Source: Sphagnum compactum (lineage: Eukaryota; Bryophyta; Sphagnopsida; Sphagnales). Taken from it: 64,000 nucleotides of DNA. The notes under the pieces are model-generated. The model was given only the letters and a program-made list of their open reading frames with translations. It did no database searches and was not told the origin of the DNA. Below are positions 1-11,962 of this stretch, in pieces. Both the position numbers and the translations under genes were made by a program. The stretch is taken from contig OZ234496.1 in NCBI GenBank assembly GCA_965153455.1, forward strand, positions 14,686,304 to 14,750,303, read 5' to 3'. Numbering within the stretch: position 1 is the stretch's first letter; each line of letters begins with the position of its first letter.

Positions 1-1029
1 ATTCGAATATCCCTGATGCAACTCTTAAAACTTGAGACTACCGGACATGGCTATGTCGATATGGCTCACAATGATGCGGTTTAGGGTGGTCAAATTTTTA
101 CAATACAATACATGGAATTTGACTTTGTTGGAATGCAAAGTTGCAAGAGCATTTAGGAGCCATATGTATTTTTGTGAACTTCATGTTCAAATCTTAAATC
201 TAATGTGACTTTGTGTTGTACTCTATAGGTTGGTGTAGGGACTTCTATAGATTGCAATTTCAATATTTATGGACTTAGAATATATCCAGCCCATAAGAGT
301 TCTTTTAAGTGGATTATTTGGACTCATCGTAGTTATCCATGAAGAATTTGTGTACTTTGACTAGTGCATGGTTCAAGTCCAGGTTTGTATGTGAATACTT
401 TGATGGAATTCAAATCCATCATTTCCCATTTTGATTAAATTCATGTTGTGTAATTATGGACTTTGTGTATAATCAAGTCAATTGTGGTTCTTTGTAGTGG
501 ATCCTTTGGACTCAAAATACTTAACATAGGCATATTTGTGTACTAAGAGTCCACTTCAAACTCAAATCTAGTTTTGTATGTGATTACTTTGATGGAGTTC
601 ATCATTTCTCCACTTTGTCCATGAATATTGTACATTTGTGTATTCCACCCACCATGTGTGTAGTCTTACTCCACTATTTTCAAAAGCTTCATGGAAATTG
701 TGCACTTAAGTGTTGCAGAATCCATGAGGTGGATTTATTTGATGTTCATGCAAATTTGGAGCATGCAATATAACCAATTAAATGGATATTTTGTGGATAA
801 CAAAAATTCATACATTATATGCCATGGACTAAATGGTTTGAAAGACCTCAAGTTATTCCTTGTGACTTTGATAATCACAAACTAATTGATATTGATTATA
901 TTTAGGGCGATGTTTCTTGATTGTCAATTACAGATTTGTCAAAAAGCCTTTTGGAGACAAGCATAAGCTTTTCCACTCCACACCTATGACAAAATCATGT
1001 TAATCCCAGTGTTGGGAGTGTTCATTGGT
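1..1029. other. AT-rich intergenic sequence, no gene seen
   Basis: No sustained reading frame, RNA gene or terminal repeat is visible here. Around 270-620 there are loosely repeated phrases built on GGACTC, TTTGTGTA and CAAATC that look like low-grade internal repetition without a clear period. Confidence 0.5.
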
Positions 1030-1543
1030 TAGCACCAGATTTCAGCGTGCTATCAATCAACAATGTGATTGTGAGGTGTCATCACTAGAGCGTGCACTTA
1101 TTGGAAGGCCAAGCCATGGTTCACAACCACTTCCATCTCCCTAAAAAATAGTTGTGGATGCACCAATTGTGGTTGTAGAAGAAAAGGTTCAAGTGGCCCC
1201 AAGAGGTTCAAACAAAAAGGTGCTAACATTTGAAGAACTTGGCAACTTTCTTGAGCTTGATGAAAACCATGCAGTAGAATGTGATGTAGAAAGGCTTACT
1301 TCAATGGAGGAGATAGATGCAAGTAAAGAAGAGGCAAACCAATCTACATAAGAACATCCCATGTCAGATCTGCCAAATTCTGGTAACAAAGAACCAAAAG
1401 CTTCAAAACATGGAAAGAAGGTTGTTAAACCTGTGGCTGAGCATGTTTCTATAGCAAAGACTACTAGGTATGTTGTTAGGACAACTCAGGCCATAGATAA
1501 GGGTCTTGGAAAGGGTCAGAAATGTCATGGTAGGCGCAAATGA
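1030..1543 (+). pseudogene. Unrecognised coding relic, about 170 codons
   Basis: One frame stays protein-like from about 1030 to the stop at 1541-1543, interrupted by only two stop codons (near 1146 and 1349). The product would be charged and hydrophilic, with acidic stretches (FEELGNFLELDENHAVECDVE, VERLTSMEEIDASKEE) followed by a basic tail rich in Lys and Gly (GKGQKCHGRRK). Local composition is less AT-rich than its flanks, which supports a coding origin. I do not recognise the family. It may be the C-terminal part of a host protein or of a transposon-borne protein. No start codon, promoter or introns can be assigned with confidence, and the two in-frame stops argue for a decayed copy. Confidence 0.35.
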
Positions 1544-3409
1544 TGATCTGGGACCTACCTTTTTTTTTACCAACTTTTGAAATCCATCTATTTGTGTAGT
1601 TACATATACGTAAAACTATTTACTTGTTTAATGCATTTAATTTTGGGGCTAGGTGTACAAAAGCTTCCTATTGGATAGTAAGTTTTAGTTGTTGATAAGG
1701 TGAGGATGTTAACCAAATGGCATATTGGAGAAGTCTGTGGGCATATTTTTGGAAAATCATTTTGTGTGTAAGTAAGGCAATGAGGGTGAATTTCATATGA
1801 TATTTTTGGTGTTCAATTCATGCAATTGTTATAGGTATGTTCACTAAATTATGATTTTGCAATTAGGATTTTAATTAATGTTGTTCCCTCAAGAACACAT
1901 CTCTGTGCAATCATAAGCTTTTCTAATGTTTTTGTTTCAAGGGTGCATGGTAACATTGTTCATGATTAGGCATGCTTAATAGCATGTGCCTACATATTAT
2001 TTAAATTTTTTAGTGCAATTTGTTCAAAGGCAGTGAAACCACAAGTTGTATGTATTGTCTTGCTTAAAGTGTTACACTACACTAATCATGATGTATGTTT
2101 TCGACCTTGGCTAATTGTCTAATGCAACCATGGCATAGATGTTGGACCACTTAATTATATTTTCTTTCACCCTTTTTTGTGGTAATATTTAATTTGCTCC
2201 ATTTCAATTTGCTAGATATTCATTGTCAAATGTTTTACAAGTAGAAGTTTGGAGTACATTGAGCTTGCATTATATTCTAGGATCAAGTTTGATTATTTTA
2301 TTTCTTTCAATATTGAATTGCCAATGTTTTGGGTGTTCACCATTATGTTTTGATGTGCAGGCAATAGAGTTAAGACATTTCTAAAACAACCATAAGTAAT
2401 TATGATTGGCACAATTGAGCTCATATCTACTGGATGGTAAAAAAGATCATGGACCATGGCCCCTACTCAAATAGAGTTTCAAGTTTTTGTAGGACCATGT
2501 GTTATGATGCTTCAAGTTATTGAATAGTAGTAATCAAGGTAGTTTTGTTGTATACAATATGTTGTTTTATGGGTATGGAAATTGGGTACCAGATCTTGGA
2601 GCATCTTGGCCTTGTGGCTAAGGTATGGCAACAAATTTGCTTGATGTGTATTGAAAAGGGAAAATGACTATACAAGGTGTTGTGGCAATAGTTATCTGAC
2701 TGTTTGCAAATTTCTTAAGTTGAACTAGGTGAAGCAAGCACGGAAGTGAATACACCTCCTCCATTCGTGGCATAGTCACAACCTTCATACAAGCAATCAA
2801 TTTTGCCTAAACTGGAGAGCTTCTCATACCTGTTGGTCATCATTTTTTTGATTGATTAGAAACACTTGGAGGATGTTTGTCTCTTCACCCACTTTTGCCT
2901 ACTATTCTTTTCCTTTCTTAATTATTTCATAAGCTTGCATAGGTTGTTTGGTTGGTGCCTATAATAGTAGGATCAGTTTGTATATCGTAGTGGAATACCA
3001 ACTTTGAAACTCCTACATTAATGGAATTATTTTAATTATATATATGAAGTCTATTTGGAACCATTGTGTCATGATACTTGACTTTGGTTAAGGACAAGAT
3101 AATTCAAGAAGGCTAAGTTGGTGGGTGTGGTGAAATAGGCAAAAGTATGTTCATCAATATAAATTAAAATGTTGTAGCAGTTCAATTGACACACACTCAA
3201 TCATTTAACAACACATATTTACTTCTACTACTCCTTGAATTATGAACGCACCAACTCTTTTGTTGATATTCAAGGGTAAGGCTTCTGATCATTAAGGCAA
3301 TAATTAACAAATATGTAGTGTGCTTTTGGAATTCTGGAGTTCATCCTCTATCAACATTTGATTTATGTTTACTAATTGACAAATAGATCTTTTGAGTTTT
3401 TTTTTGGGT
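1544..3409. other. AT-rich sequence, possibly upstream part of the RPN3 relic
   Basis: No coding segment could be recognised. Because RPN3-like exons start to be readable at about 3410 with introns between them, this stretch may hold more decayed 5' exons and introns. I looked for the N-terminal RPN3 segments and could not identify them. Confidence 0.35.
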
Positions 3410-5190
3410 ATCAAGACATTGTTTACCTTGCATTGGGCAACAACTCTACAACATGATGAATTAGGGTAGGTGTGTTTGCCTTTATGAACTTTTTTTATCA
3501 ATGCATGTATGTGCATTACATCCCTATGAGTGCAACATGATGTTAATGTATTGGTTCAATGTTTGTAATCTTGGAATAGAGTTATCAACCTTCCTAGTTT
3601 CCCAGGATGCAAAGCTTGAGTATGATATTAAGCTCTTCAATGGGCACCATAGTGATGACATTCTTCATTTTGCACTTTAAAATTCGCGAATTTTAACGAA
3701 TTTTTCACGAATTTTAACGAATTTTCGCGAATTTTAAAGTGCAAAATGAAGAATGTCATCACTATGATGGGCACATCAAGACAAGATGATTGCATCACAA
3801 TAAATTTTGGTTGAATTGTAAGCTTATGTAGCAACAAAATGTGGTCAATATCTTGCATGGATTACCAATTGAAAGTCTTTTTGTGGCTAGAACAGGAAAC
3901 TCTACTAAATTTGTTGTTATGGAATTATTTGCATTAGAACATATATGACCATGTAAATAGACTCTAATCAAAGAATTTACATTATGATTTTCACTCCAAT
4001 CAACAAGTATGTAGAAGGGAAATAATCCCTTATTTTCTATATTTTACAAGATGTTCATAGCAAGCTCAGGGCTAATGACCTCTAGGTGATTATCTCTTTT
4101 AAACATATGAAGATGATGAAATTGGCAATTTTGGCTTTATGTAGCTATGACAGTATTTGTATTACTTGGGGAAAATTCAAACCATTCAACTTAAGTACAT
4201 CGATGCTAAGGATTGTTTGCTGAAAGCAACCCGAAAGGCTCCATCAAGTGCCATAGGTTTTCAAATCCAATGTATATATTAAGTGGGCAGCTATTGTACG
4301 ACTTCTTTTAAAGGAAATTCTAGAATGCACAACTTTCATGCAAGAGGGGATGCGCAAAGCTCTCCTACCCTACTTTGAGCTCACCAATGTATGTGTGTCA
4401 ATCCATGGCCTTGAACAATTTTCTTCACTTTTTGGTTGACCAAGCTTTTCCTTCTCTCAAGATGTTGACTTTAAATGTAACCGTTGGAATGGGTTTCATT
4501 ATAGGATGTGCATATTGGAGATTTGGAGCTCTTTTGTGTAATTGTTAATAAGAATGCAAGTGTGTTTTATGCCGACAAAACTCACAATCTGACTGTGCGC
4601 CTACGACACAATGTCATCAGGACTTGCCTTTGCAACATTAATATTTCATATTCCCATATCTCATTAAGGGATGTTGCATCAAAATTGCACTTGCATTCAA
4701 CTATTGCTATTGTTGATGTTGAAAGTATTGTGACAAAGGCCATTCAAGATGGAGGCATTGATGCTAGTGTTGATCATAATAAAGGTTGGATGTAATCAAA
4801 GGAGATTAGTGACATATTCGACACATGTTAGGAATCTTTAAAAAATTGGCGCAGATTGGCAATCATTTGTGGGGAGCTACCATTTTAAATGACTTGAAGT
4901 CAACATAGGGAATGTTTCTAAGTGCTAGGTGGCTTTTGATATAACATTGCAGCATTTTTTCAACAATTTGAAACTTCCACCTCTGGTTTAATTCTGTAGG
5001 AGCCTCAATAGGCATTCCATTTTTGCATTACGTTTTGTCTCAATATTCATAATGAAGTTGTGAAAGCCTTGAGGTTTTCACCAAATGCTCATAAGAAAGA
5101 ACTTGAAAGTGTCAAGAAGCGGCATGAGCATTAGCAATAGGAATTGGAACTTGCAAAACACAATGCTGAAGAAGATGATGACAAGTTCTA
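3410..5190 (+). pseudogene. RPN3: Decayed 26S proteasome lid subunit RPN3 (PSMD3) gene, 3' two-thirds
   Basis: RPN3 is a PCI-domain subunit of the 19S regulatory-particle lid. Consecutive segments match the family in the right order: TLFTLHWATTLQHDELG (3416-3465), ETLLNLLLWNYLH (about 3896-3935), HSNQQVCR (about 3995), YLYYLGKIQTIQLKYIDAK (about 4154-4210), RLLLKEI with MQEGMRKALLPYFELTN (about 4280-4390), then IGDLELF...HNLTVRLRHNVIRT...NISYSHISLRDVA...AESIV-like...IDASVDH-KGWM (4505-4795), and ALRFSPNAHKKELESVKKRHEH...ELELAKHNAEEDDDKF with a stop at 5188-5190. Intervening non-coding stretches fall where introns would be; the one at about 4391-4504 runs GTATGT...TTATAG, so this copy was not made from mRNA. 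Stop codons (for example after GWM and within NYLH) and frame shifts show it is non-functional. The 5' third was not found. Confidence 0.85.
3648..3766. mobile_element. 119-bp perfect inverted-repeat MITE with 8-bp target duplication
   Basis: Two 43-bp arms (3648-3690 and 3724-3766) are exact reverse complements. They begin CATAGTGATGACATTC and end in an AATTCGCGAA core, around a 33-bp centre built of TTTTAACGAATT-like units. The element is flanked on both sides by ATGGGCAC (3640-3647 and 3767-3774), an 8-bp direct repeat typical of hAT-type insertions. It has no coding capacity. It lies in a presumed intron of the RPN3 relic. The absence of any mismatch between the arms suggests recent insertion or recent copying. 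The superfamily is inferred only from the duplication length; a Mutator-like origin is possible. Confidence 0.88.
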
Positions 5191-8100
5191 GACCTTTATG
5201 AACTTTTTCTTGGAAGCAGCTATTATTGTTTTTGCTGTGATGAAAAATCTCCTCTTGTTGTTGTACATCCACAAGAATTCAATTTTGAGTTTTGTTTATG
5301 CCTTGCAATTTTGCCACACAAGACTATCAAATGTAAATGCAAGACATTTTGCAATAAGGGCTTCATTCCTTGGCAAACACTACCATGTTACACTTGTTTT
5401 TTGTATGTTATTTGCAAGTTAGTGGTTTTTCATGGATATGGATTATGTGTTTGCCATCAATCCTTTCTTGCTTGTTCTCATGCAATGAAAGAGACACATT
5501 TGCACTATTGTTTATGTAATATGGTTTGAATATTTTCAGAAAACCTAGAAATGTGGTTCTCATAGGACTGTTTCTTTCAGAGTGTTAGCTTATATCATGA
5601 CCAAGTCTTCCTGTTATTTTTAGAAAGGTGATAATATGCAGGTTTTTGTATAATTTTTTTGTCCTAAAGGGAGCATATTATGGGATACTTACTCTACTCT
5701 GAATGTCTGGTGTTGGTCAAGTCAGTGGGGGAGTGATAGCTCTATATACTAGCAAGCAATATATGAAAGTGATGGTGCAATCCAAATTTGTGATTGACAG
5801 TCACAAGGATCATGCTCTTTCATTCTTTTTTGTTTCATATTCTCTGGTTGATTTAACTAGAACTGGGACAACTATTCTTGTCCAAGTGTGTTTGTGAGGT
5901 TTTTTTTTTCCAATGTCATTGAATCACATTATTGCATTTGGTTGTCTTTTAGACCAAGAATTGGGTGAATCCTTTTTTATGAACTTTATATGACAAAAGT
6001 TGTAGGCTCTTTATGTTATTTGGTGTTACATCTTTAGTAGGATGTGTAGTTCTTTGTGTTAAGTTCATGTCTCATTTGCTCTCTAAAACTATTGTTTCTA
6101 GCTGCTTTTAATAAGCTAGTTTAAACTAATAATAAGTGATTTTCATGATTGAAATTGTTGTTCATAGTGTGTGGGCATTATGTGAGTATGAATAAACTAG
6201 GCAATGGTAATAGTAGTTTTGATAAGATGAATGACTATGCAGCAGAGGCTTCCAAAATTGAGGTTTTAAAGAAAGCATTGAGACAACAAAATTCTCCAAG
6301 GGGCTATGGGTCTAGAACTAACCATTTTTCCTTTTGGAAAATTTTGACAACTAAAGAGTAATCAACACTTGAAGTAACGTCTTTTCTTTTGTTAACCATA
6401 TATTTCACATCTCTGAACAAATGCTAGACTTTTTGTATAGTAGGAAATGTATTGTATACATAACATAATAATTAACATAGTTAATGTGTGTCCTAGTTAG
6501 CCTCATGAGCCCTTGAAATGGAGTCTAGTCCACTCTAATTAGTCTCATTAGTCCTCTTTTATGGATTACAATCCACTTTCATGGGTCCCACAAAGTCCAG
6601 TTCATGGATTGTAGTCCATTATCATGGACCCTAAAGTCCTCTTTCATGCACTATAGTGGACTACCATCCACAAATTACATAACTAGATAATTAGGTTTAT
6701 AAGACTACATTATATTTCCAAAAGAAAAAGAAGGAAGATGTAATTTGGAACTAGATTGTAATTTGCAACTAGCTTCTTTTTTTGTCCAATTCAATCTCCC
6801 TAGATTCACATCTGACCATAATATTGACTGCAAACTACATCCATCAGCACAAATGGCCAACTAAGTTCATAAAAAAGAATGAATAATGTTGAATCTATTC
6901 CACAAATTCTTATTTAGGAGCAAATTCATGTGATAATTTTGCTTTTGCTAGTAAGTGAATTTTTTTTAAATGCACATATTTCTGAGGTGGATCTAATAAC
7001 ATGTCAAATCACATCAAAACACATTGATGACTTCATGATTCACTTTCTTACAACAAAATAGGAGACTTTTGCTACAAACAACATGTTATTGCACCACATT
7101 TACACATGGCAAAAGACTCTTGAACTTCAACATGCTCTAAATTTCCATTAAAAAAAAATCTACACATTTTTTACAATATGAGTGCTTTTTAGATGTGTTT
7201 CATATTTCCCCATTACTCCAAAAAAATTTAGTGTAAAAAATTGTATTGTGAAAGTTAAGGACCCCTTTACAATTGACTCCTTTCATGGATCTACAAAACT
7301 TCAACGTCAAAAGTCCTAAACACTAAACAGAACCATGAAATTTAAAAATTGACAATTTGATTTAATTCCTCATCATTCATATTTGAAAATAAGCACTACT
7401 TCCCATAATTGTCATGACATTCAAATGGCACCACATAGACAAATGTAACAAAAAATGTAGTTCTTTCAGTCACCCAACATCCTTTTTGGCTCATTGGAAT
7501 ATGACTGCACCCTTCTTGTAACTTTAGATTTGAACTGTAACAAAAAAACAATTCATGGAGTTTCTATCACCATTACAACTCACGAATCATTCAAACTACA
7601 CAATTTATATAAAGATCAAGATTATCAAACAATCAACCAATTGAGTCCTTCATGTGCAATCTGAAAAAAGTTGAAAATAAAGGATAATTATGAGGTTTGG
7701 TGCCAACTTTCTATGGAGGCTTTGGCTTGTTCCATTAATCATTTGGGTGTCATAAAGTTCTATGCCATCCACATAAAGGGCATGGAGGCATACCAATAGT
7801 AGTAGAGCATGGGCATGCTTAGGGAAATGTTGAAGTATTGTGACAGCCAAAACCAGTCCCTTGATAATTAAGAGCTTTTGTGAGTGGGAGGGCTAGATTT
7901 TGACTCTCACCAATGTTTTGTGACATTTAAATGAACACAAGTGAAATTGGCTTGAACATTCTTATGCACCATGAATGCAGTCCAATAGTCTAAAACATTA
8001 CATAATGATTTGTCACAAGACAACATCATGTTGCATTTTATGTTAAACAACCTTTCAGTTGTATACAATGGGGTGTGTGATTAGTGTGAGGCAGGCAGGC

Positions 8101-8229
8101 TGGGGGAAAATAACCCATCCCCATATAGATTTGAGACAAAAGAGGAAATTAAAAAAAATGATAATTTTGATGGTGGGTGGCACCCAAGCTGTTTAATGGT
8201 CCATTAAACCTTAAACCCTACCCCGAGAA
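5191..8229. other. Intergenic AT-rich sequence downstream of the RPN3 relic
   Basis: The first few hundred bases probably derive from the RPN3 3' flank. Short open frames at 5703-5897 and 6149-6361 (the latter containing EASKIEVLKKALRQQ) are not recognised and lack supporting signals. At 6500-6670 there is a degenerate run of CCACTTTCATGG / AGTCC-type phrases. Nothing else is supported. Confidence 0.45.
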
Positions 8230-8680
8230 ATAATCACAAGTTGGAAAAGAATATGGCAACCCAAAATAAACAATGTGTTGGTAACCTAATTTTGGTCTGA
8301 AAGTGGAAAGGGGATTGCCATTAGAAACCAATTGCAAACTAGATAGGGGAATGGCGACCCAAAATAATAATGGGTTGGTGACCTAATTTTAGTCGCAAGA
8401 TGGACAGGGGAATGGCCACCCAAAATAATAATGGGTTGATGACCTAATTTTAATTGTAAGATGGATAGGGGGATGGCACCCAAGATAATAGGGGTTGGCA
8501 ACTTAATTTTAGTTGTAAGATGGACATGGGATGGTGACCCAAAATAATAATGGGTTTGAGCCCTAATTTCAATTGCAAGATGGACAGGGGATAGTGACCC
8601 AAAATGATAATGGGTTGGCAACCTAATTTCAATTGCAAGATGGGTAGGGGCTTGTAACTAAATATTAGTTGCAATCTAAA
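8230..8680. repeat. 60-bp minisatellite, about 7 diverged copies
   Basis: The phrase GACCCAAAATAATAATGGGTTG followed by an ACCTAATTTTAGTTGCAAGATGGA-like half recurs with a period of 59-60 bp. Successive CCTAATTT landmarks are near 8384, 8444, 8503, 8563 and 8623, with a more diverged copy upstream. Copies differ at about 10-20 percent of positions. Because the period is divisible by three, repetitive peptides appear on the minus strand, but they are not genes. A single related unit occurs near 12440-12495. Confidence 0.85.
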
Positions 8681-8773
8681 GGGGGAGACCACATACAATG
8701 GAACTTGGAAGCCTAGAAGGTTAAACATGGTTTGTGACCAAAAATCCATTGGGTTAAAACGTGGTTAAATGGG

Positions 8774-9372
8774 GGTAAAAACATAGTCAAAGGAACCATC
8801 CAAGTGAATGGACACTCCTTAAAACTACATTTTTGTCTATTTGAAAGATCACAAGGGAAGCATAATAATTTGGATTGTCAAAATTTATTTGAATATTTTT
8901 CATTAATTAAAAACTTTATATGCCCAAAGCTTGACACAAATCAAAAATGTTTTTACATGTTCAAAACATTCAAACCTCGAGAGTGGACAATTTTTTTTAG
9001 TTTATAAATGTCTTTTTTTCCTACCAAATGTGCATCATTCCTTCTGAAAATTGGAGAGGATTTTAACATTGATGATTAGAAGAGGAAAAGGACTTGAACT
9101 AATGAATTTTTTTTATATAACCAATTTGAACACATTTGGTTCAAATGTGCTTTTGACCTTAAAAATTTTGAATTTTGAAAATGTGGCCTCAATAAAAGTT
9201 GTTCATAAATTTATGTGATAGAGGGCATTAATGCATAATATATATGATGTAAAATCAATTTATATTCAAAACTTAAGTTATAAACCGCTACAGAAATGAC
9301 ACATGTCATGTATAATCCTTGGAAAAGGGCTTTTACCTTAGCACCTTTGGCTACTTGACCGTCTTTTCACCC
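8774..9372. mobile_element. Non-autonomous DNA element, copy 1 (599 bp)
   Basis: This segment is homologous along its length to 28249-28875, including phrases such as TAGTCAAAGGAACCA, GTGAATGG, CATTTTTGT and GACACATGTCATGT. Its ends form imperfect inverted repeats (GGTAAAAACATAGTC at the left; GGGTGAAAAGACGGTC read inward from the right). It is flanked by ATGGG on both sides (8769-8773 and 9373-9377). No coding potential is present. The structure fits a hAT-like non-autonomous element, but the end positions are uncertain by a few bases. Confidence 0.65.
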
Positions 9373-11108
9373 ATGGGCCACTTTTGACATTTTGAAGACT
9401 CCACATTTCACATTAAGTGAAATTCTTGCAATAATACTAATTTTCAAATTATAAATCCTATAATTATTCCCTATGTCTTTTGGTCAAAAGTATTGGTGGA
9501 CCACCTTATAAATATCATTAAACATATTATTGGTAAAAAATACATATAAAATACTAAAGATTTCAATATGAAATGGAATATAAATGATTAAAAATGTCGA
9601 AATTTTTAATTTTTTTTTGAAATTTTGAAATTTCAAAAATCGTAATTTCTTATATTGGGAATTTTTTTGCATCTTATTTTTAAAATTTTCATTTCATGGT
9701 GGTTTATTTTTTAATTTAATTTTTGAAATTACTATGACATATTTTTTGAATCCACATTTTTTATTTTATATGTGTAACAAATGTAGTGTCATCATTTCAA
9801 AAGTCCATTATGAATCCATTTTTAAAAACAAATCTTCCATATTTTTTTATATGATTCCCTATAAAGTTTATTGCAACATGGGTAATAAAAAAATTGATAA
9901 TGTTATTATTAAATATGACTTTACATTTTAAGTTCATATACAGTGTAGAAAAACTACAACTATGATAGTCCAAATTGGACACCTAACTATGCTTTCACCC
10001 CATTGCACTTAAATAAGGTCCAATGACCAAAATCATTCGCAAGCTAAATGATTTTAAGGTTTATTAAGCACAAATTTAGCTTGGCTTAACATTTTATTTG
10101 GGGCCATTCCCCCTTGCCCTTTAGAGGACATCCAATAGGTGTCACAATTAGGATATTATTTTTTTTTCTAAATGTATTTTACTTTATTCTGCCTTGTTTG
10201 ATCAAGATAGCAACCACCTTCCCTATTCACAACCCTGTCCCCTTACTCATGTTATAACTAACCGTAACCTTAAACCAATGAATTACAACCAGGACCACAC
10301 ACACACATGTAGTAATTGGAACAAGATTTCCTCAAATCCAATCTTCACACATCAAAAAAAATAAAAAATACATAGGAGTCCTTAGTCCTTTACTATGGAT
10401 CTCCTACTCCAACCAAGCTCCTACTCACGCCTAATACAACACTCTCTTACTTGCAAACAATTCTACCTTATTTCCTTTTTTCTCTGATTTCTTCACCTTC
10501 CACTCCCAGCCCTACTAACAAACATTACTTGCTCAAGCTCCTTGAGACCAATCCTCCTTTTCCTCCTTTCCTTGTTTTCACACAATAGGGCAAATCTTCT
10601 ACTTCCTTTTCAAGTCAGCTCCCCCCTCCTCCTCCTTTTCTTCCTTTTCCTTTTCTACTCCCCTTACCAAGCCTAAGACAAGATCCATGTACCTTTTCCC
10701 ACCTTCGCCCTTGAGTGGAATCTTCACCAAAACCACCCTTGAATAATTGCCATCACCCACCAGTGATACCTCCACCTCCATGTCCACAACTACTTGGTTG
10801 GGTGCACTTGGGTAGCCCACTTCCTCATAATGCAATGGCTTCCTCTCATGATCGTGCCTTTGAGCATGATACGTCCAATCCCCCCATCATTCTAGTTCTC
10901 ACACTAATCATCATCACTCCTCACTCCCTCCCACTTCTTCACACACTACTCATCACTAAAAAAAGTGAAAGCGATCAATAAGCTTCAAGAAGAAAAACAG
11001 TTGTTATCCTGACCTAAACCTAAATTCTAGTGCCTTCATAAAACCTCTTCCACCATATCTATACCTCCTTATCCAGTAGATTTATCCGACCTAAGCTAGA
11101 ACAAGATA
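9373..11108. other. AT-rich then pyrimidine-rich intergenic DNA
   Basis: 9400-10000 is extremely AT-rich with poly-T and poly-A runs. 10370-11000 is C- and T-rich (many CCTCC, CTTCC and CTCCC phrases) and encodes only low-complexity Pro- or Glu-rich frames without family resemblance. 10014-10045 (AAGGTCCAATGACCAAAATC...) is an inverted match to 12347-12380. Confidence 0.45.
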
Positions 11109-11962
11109 TGACACACCCTCAAACTCCTTGAAAGACCTAAATGTGGGTCCTAGAATGAAACATCAGAAAGAAAAAGGAGTTAGGGCACACTCTTTAGCTC
11201 ACAACACTTTTGGGGTAGGAGGGCATGTTGGAGCTCCAAGATGGGACTAGGATGAACTCACAAGCAAAAGTTTGATATGAAATTAACTTGCACAACCAAA
11301 CAAAGAGGGCGGTTAATGCAAGTTGGACACAAGTGGTGCGGCAAATTTAGTGGGGACAACTTCAAGCTAGCTTTACATGGCTTGCAACCTTTGAGAAGAA
11401 ACACCACTCCCCTCCCTATAGTATATTTTGTGACTCTCTATGAAGTTTACATCCAAATGGCATTTTTACCCACGGAGTCCCAAAACTAGGAGTATTACTG
11501 TCCTGAAACTTTGGATGTTTATATCTTTTTCAAATCAAGCCTTTTAGGAACATGCAAGGAAAATATCTTATAGCCTTTAAAAATATTTTTCCAATGGTGT
11601 ATGGCACGCCCAATTAAAGTTCATTTGACCCCTACTTTAAAAGGATTTGTGGTCAAGAATCAAATTCTCAATTTGACTATTAGCCCTTCTTTTGATCATA
11701 ACTCATGCATTTAAGGTCTAAACGAACAATGTGAAAGCACTTTATGTACATTTCCAATGGTATCTTGGGGGCCCAAATTGGTGTTTGTTTTCTTTTTCAA
11801 CTAAGGCTTTGAATATTTGGGATTCTCGCATGAGTGCAACTCTTAAAGTGGGTGACACATCCCCACTTGTGAGAGCATGTTTCATTCCCGAACATACTTT
11901 CTTGGCCTTGTGTGTTCTTGCACTCCACATTTAGTCACAAACCCGATGTTAAGGTTGCAACA
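11109..11962 (+). mobile_element. Solo LTR of a retrotransposon family (854 bp)
   Basis: The segment starts TGACACACC and ends GGTTGCAACA, so it has TG...CA termini. It is flanked by the 5-bp direct repeat AGATA (11104-11108 and 11963-11967). A homologous copy lies in the opposite orientation at 26894-27807. No internal retrotransposon coding sequence adjoins it, so the simplest reading is a solo LTR left after recombination between two LTRs. Open frames inside (for example 11277-11489) also occur in the other copy but reflect shared ancestry rather than coding. Confidence 0.8.

Noticed and set aside
8286-8749. Two overlapping minus-strand frames with repetitive peptides (99 and 111 codons)
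   Set aside because: They are produced by the 60-bp minisatellite whose period is divisible by three; no other coding evidence.
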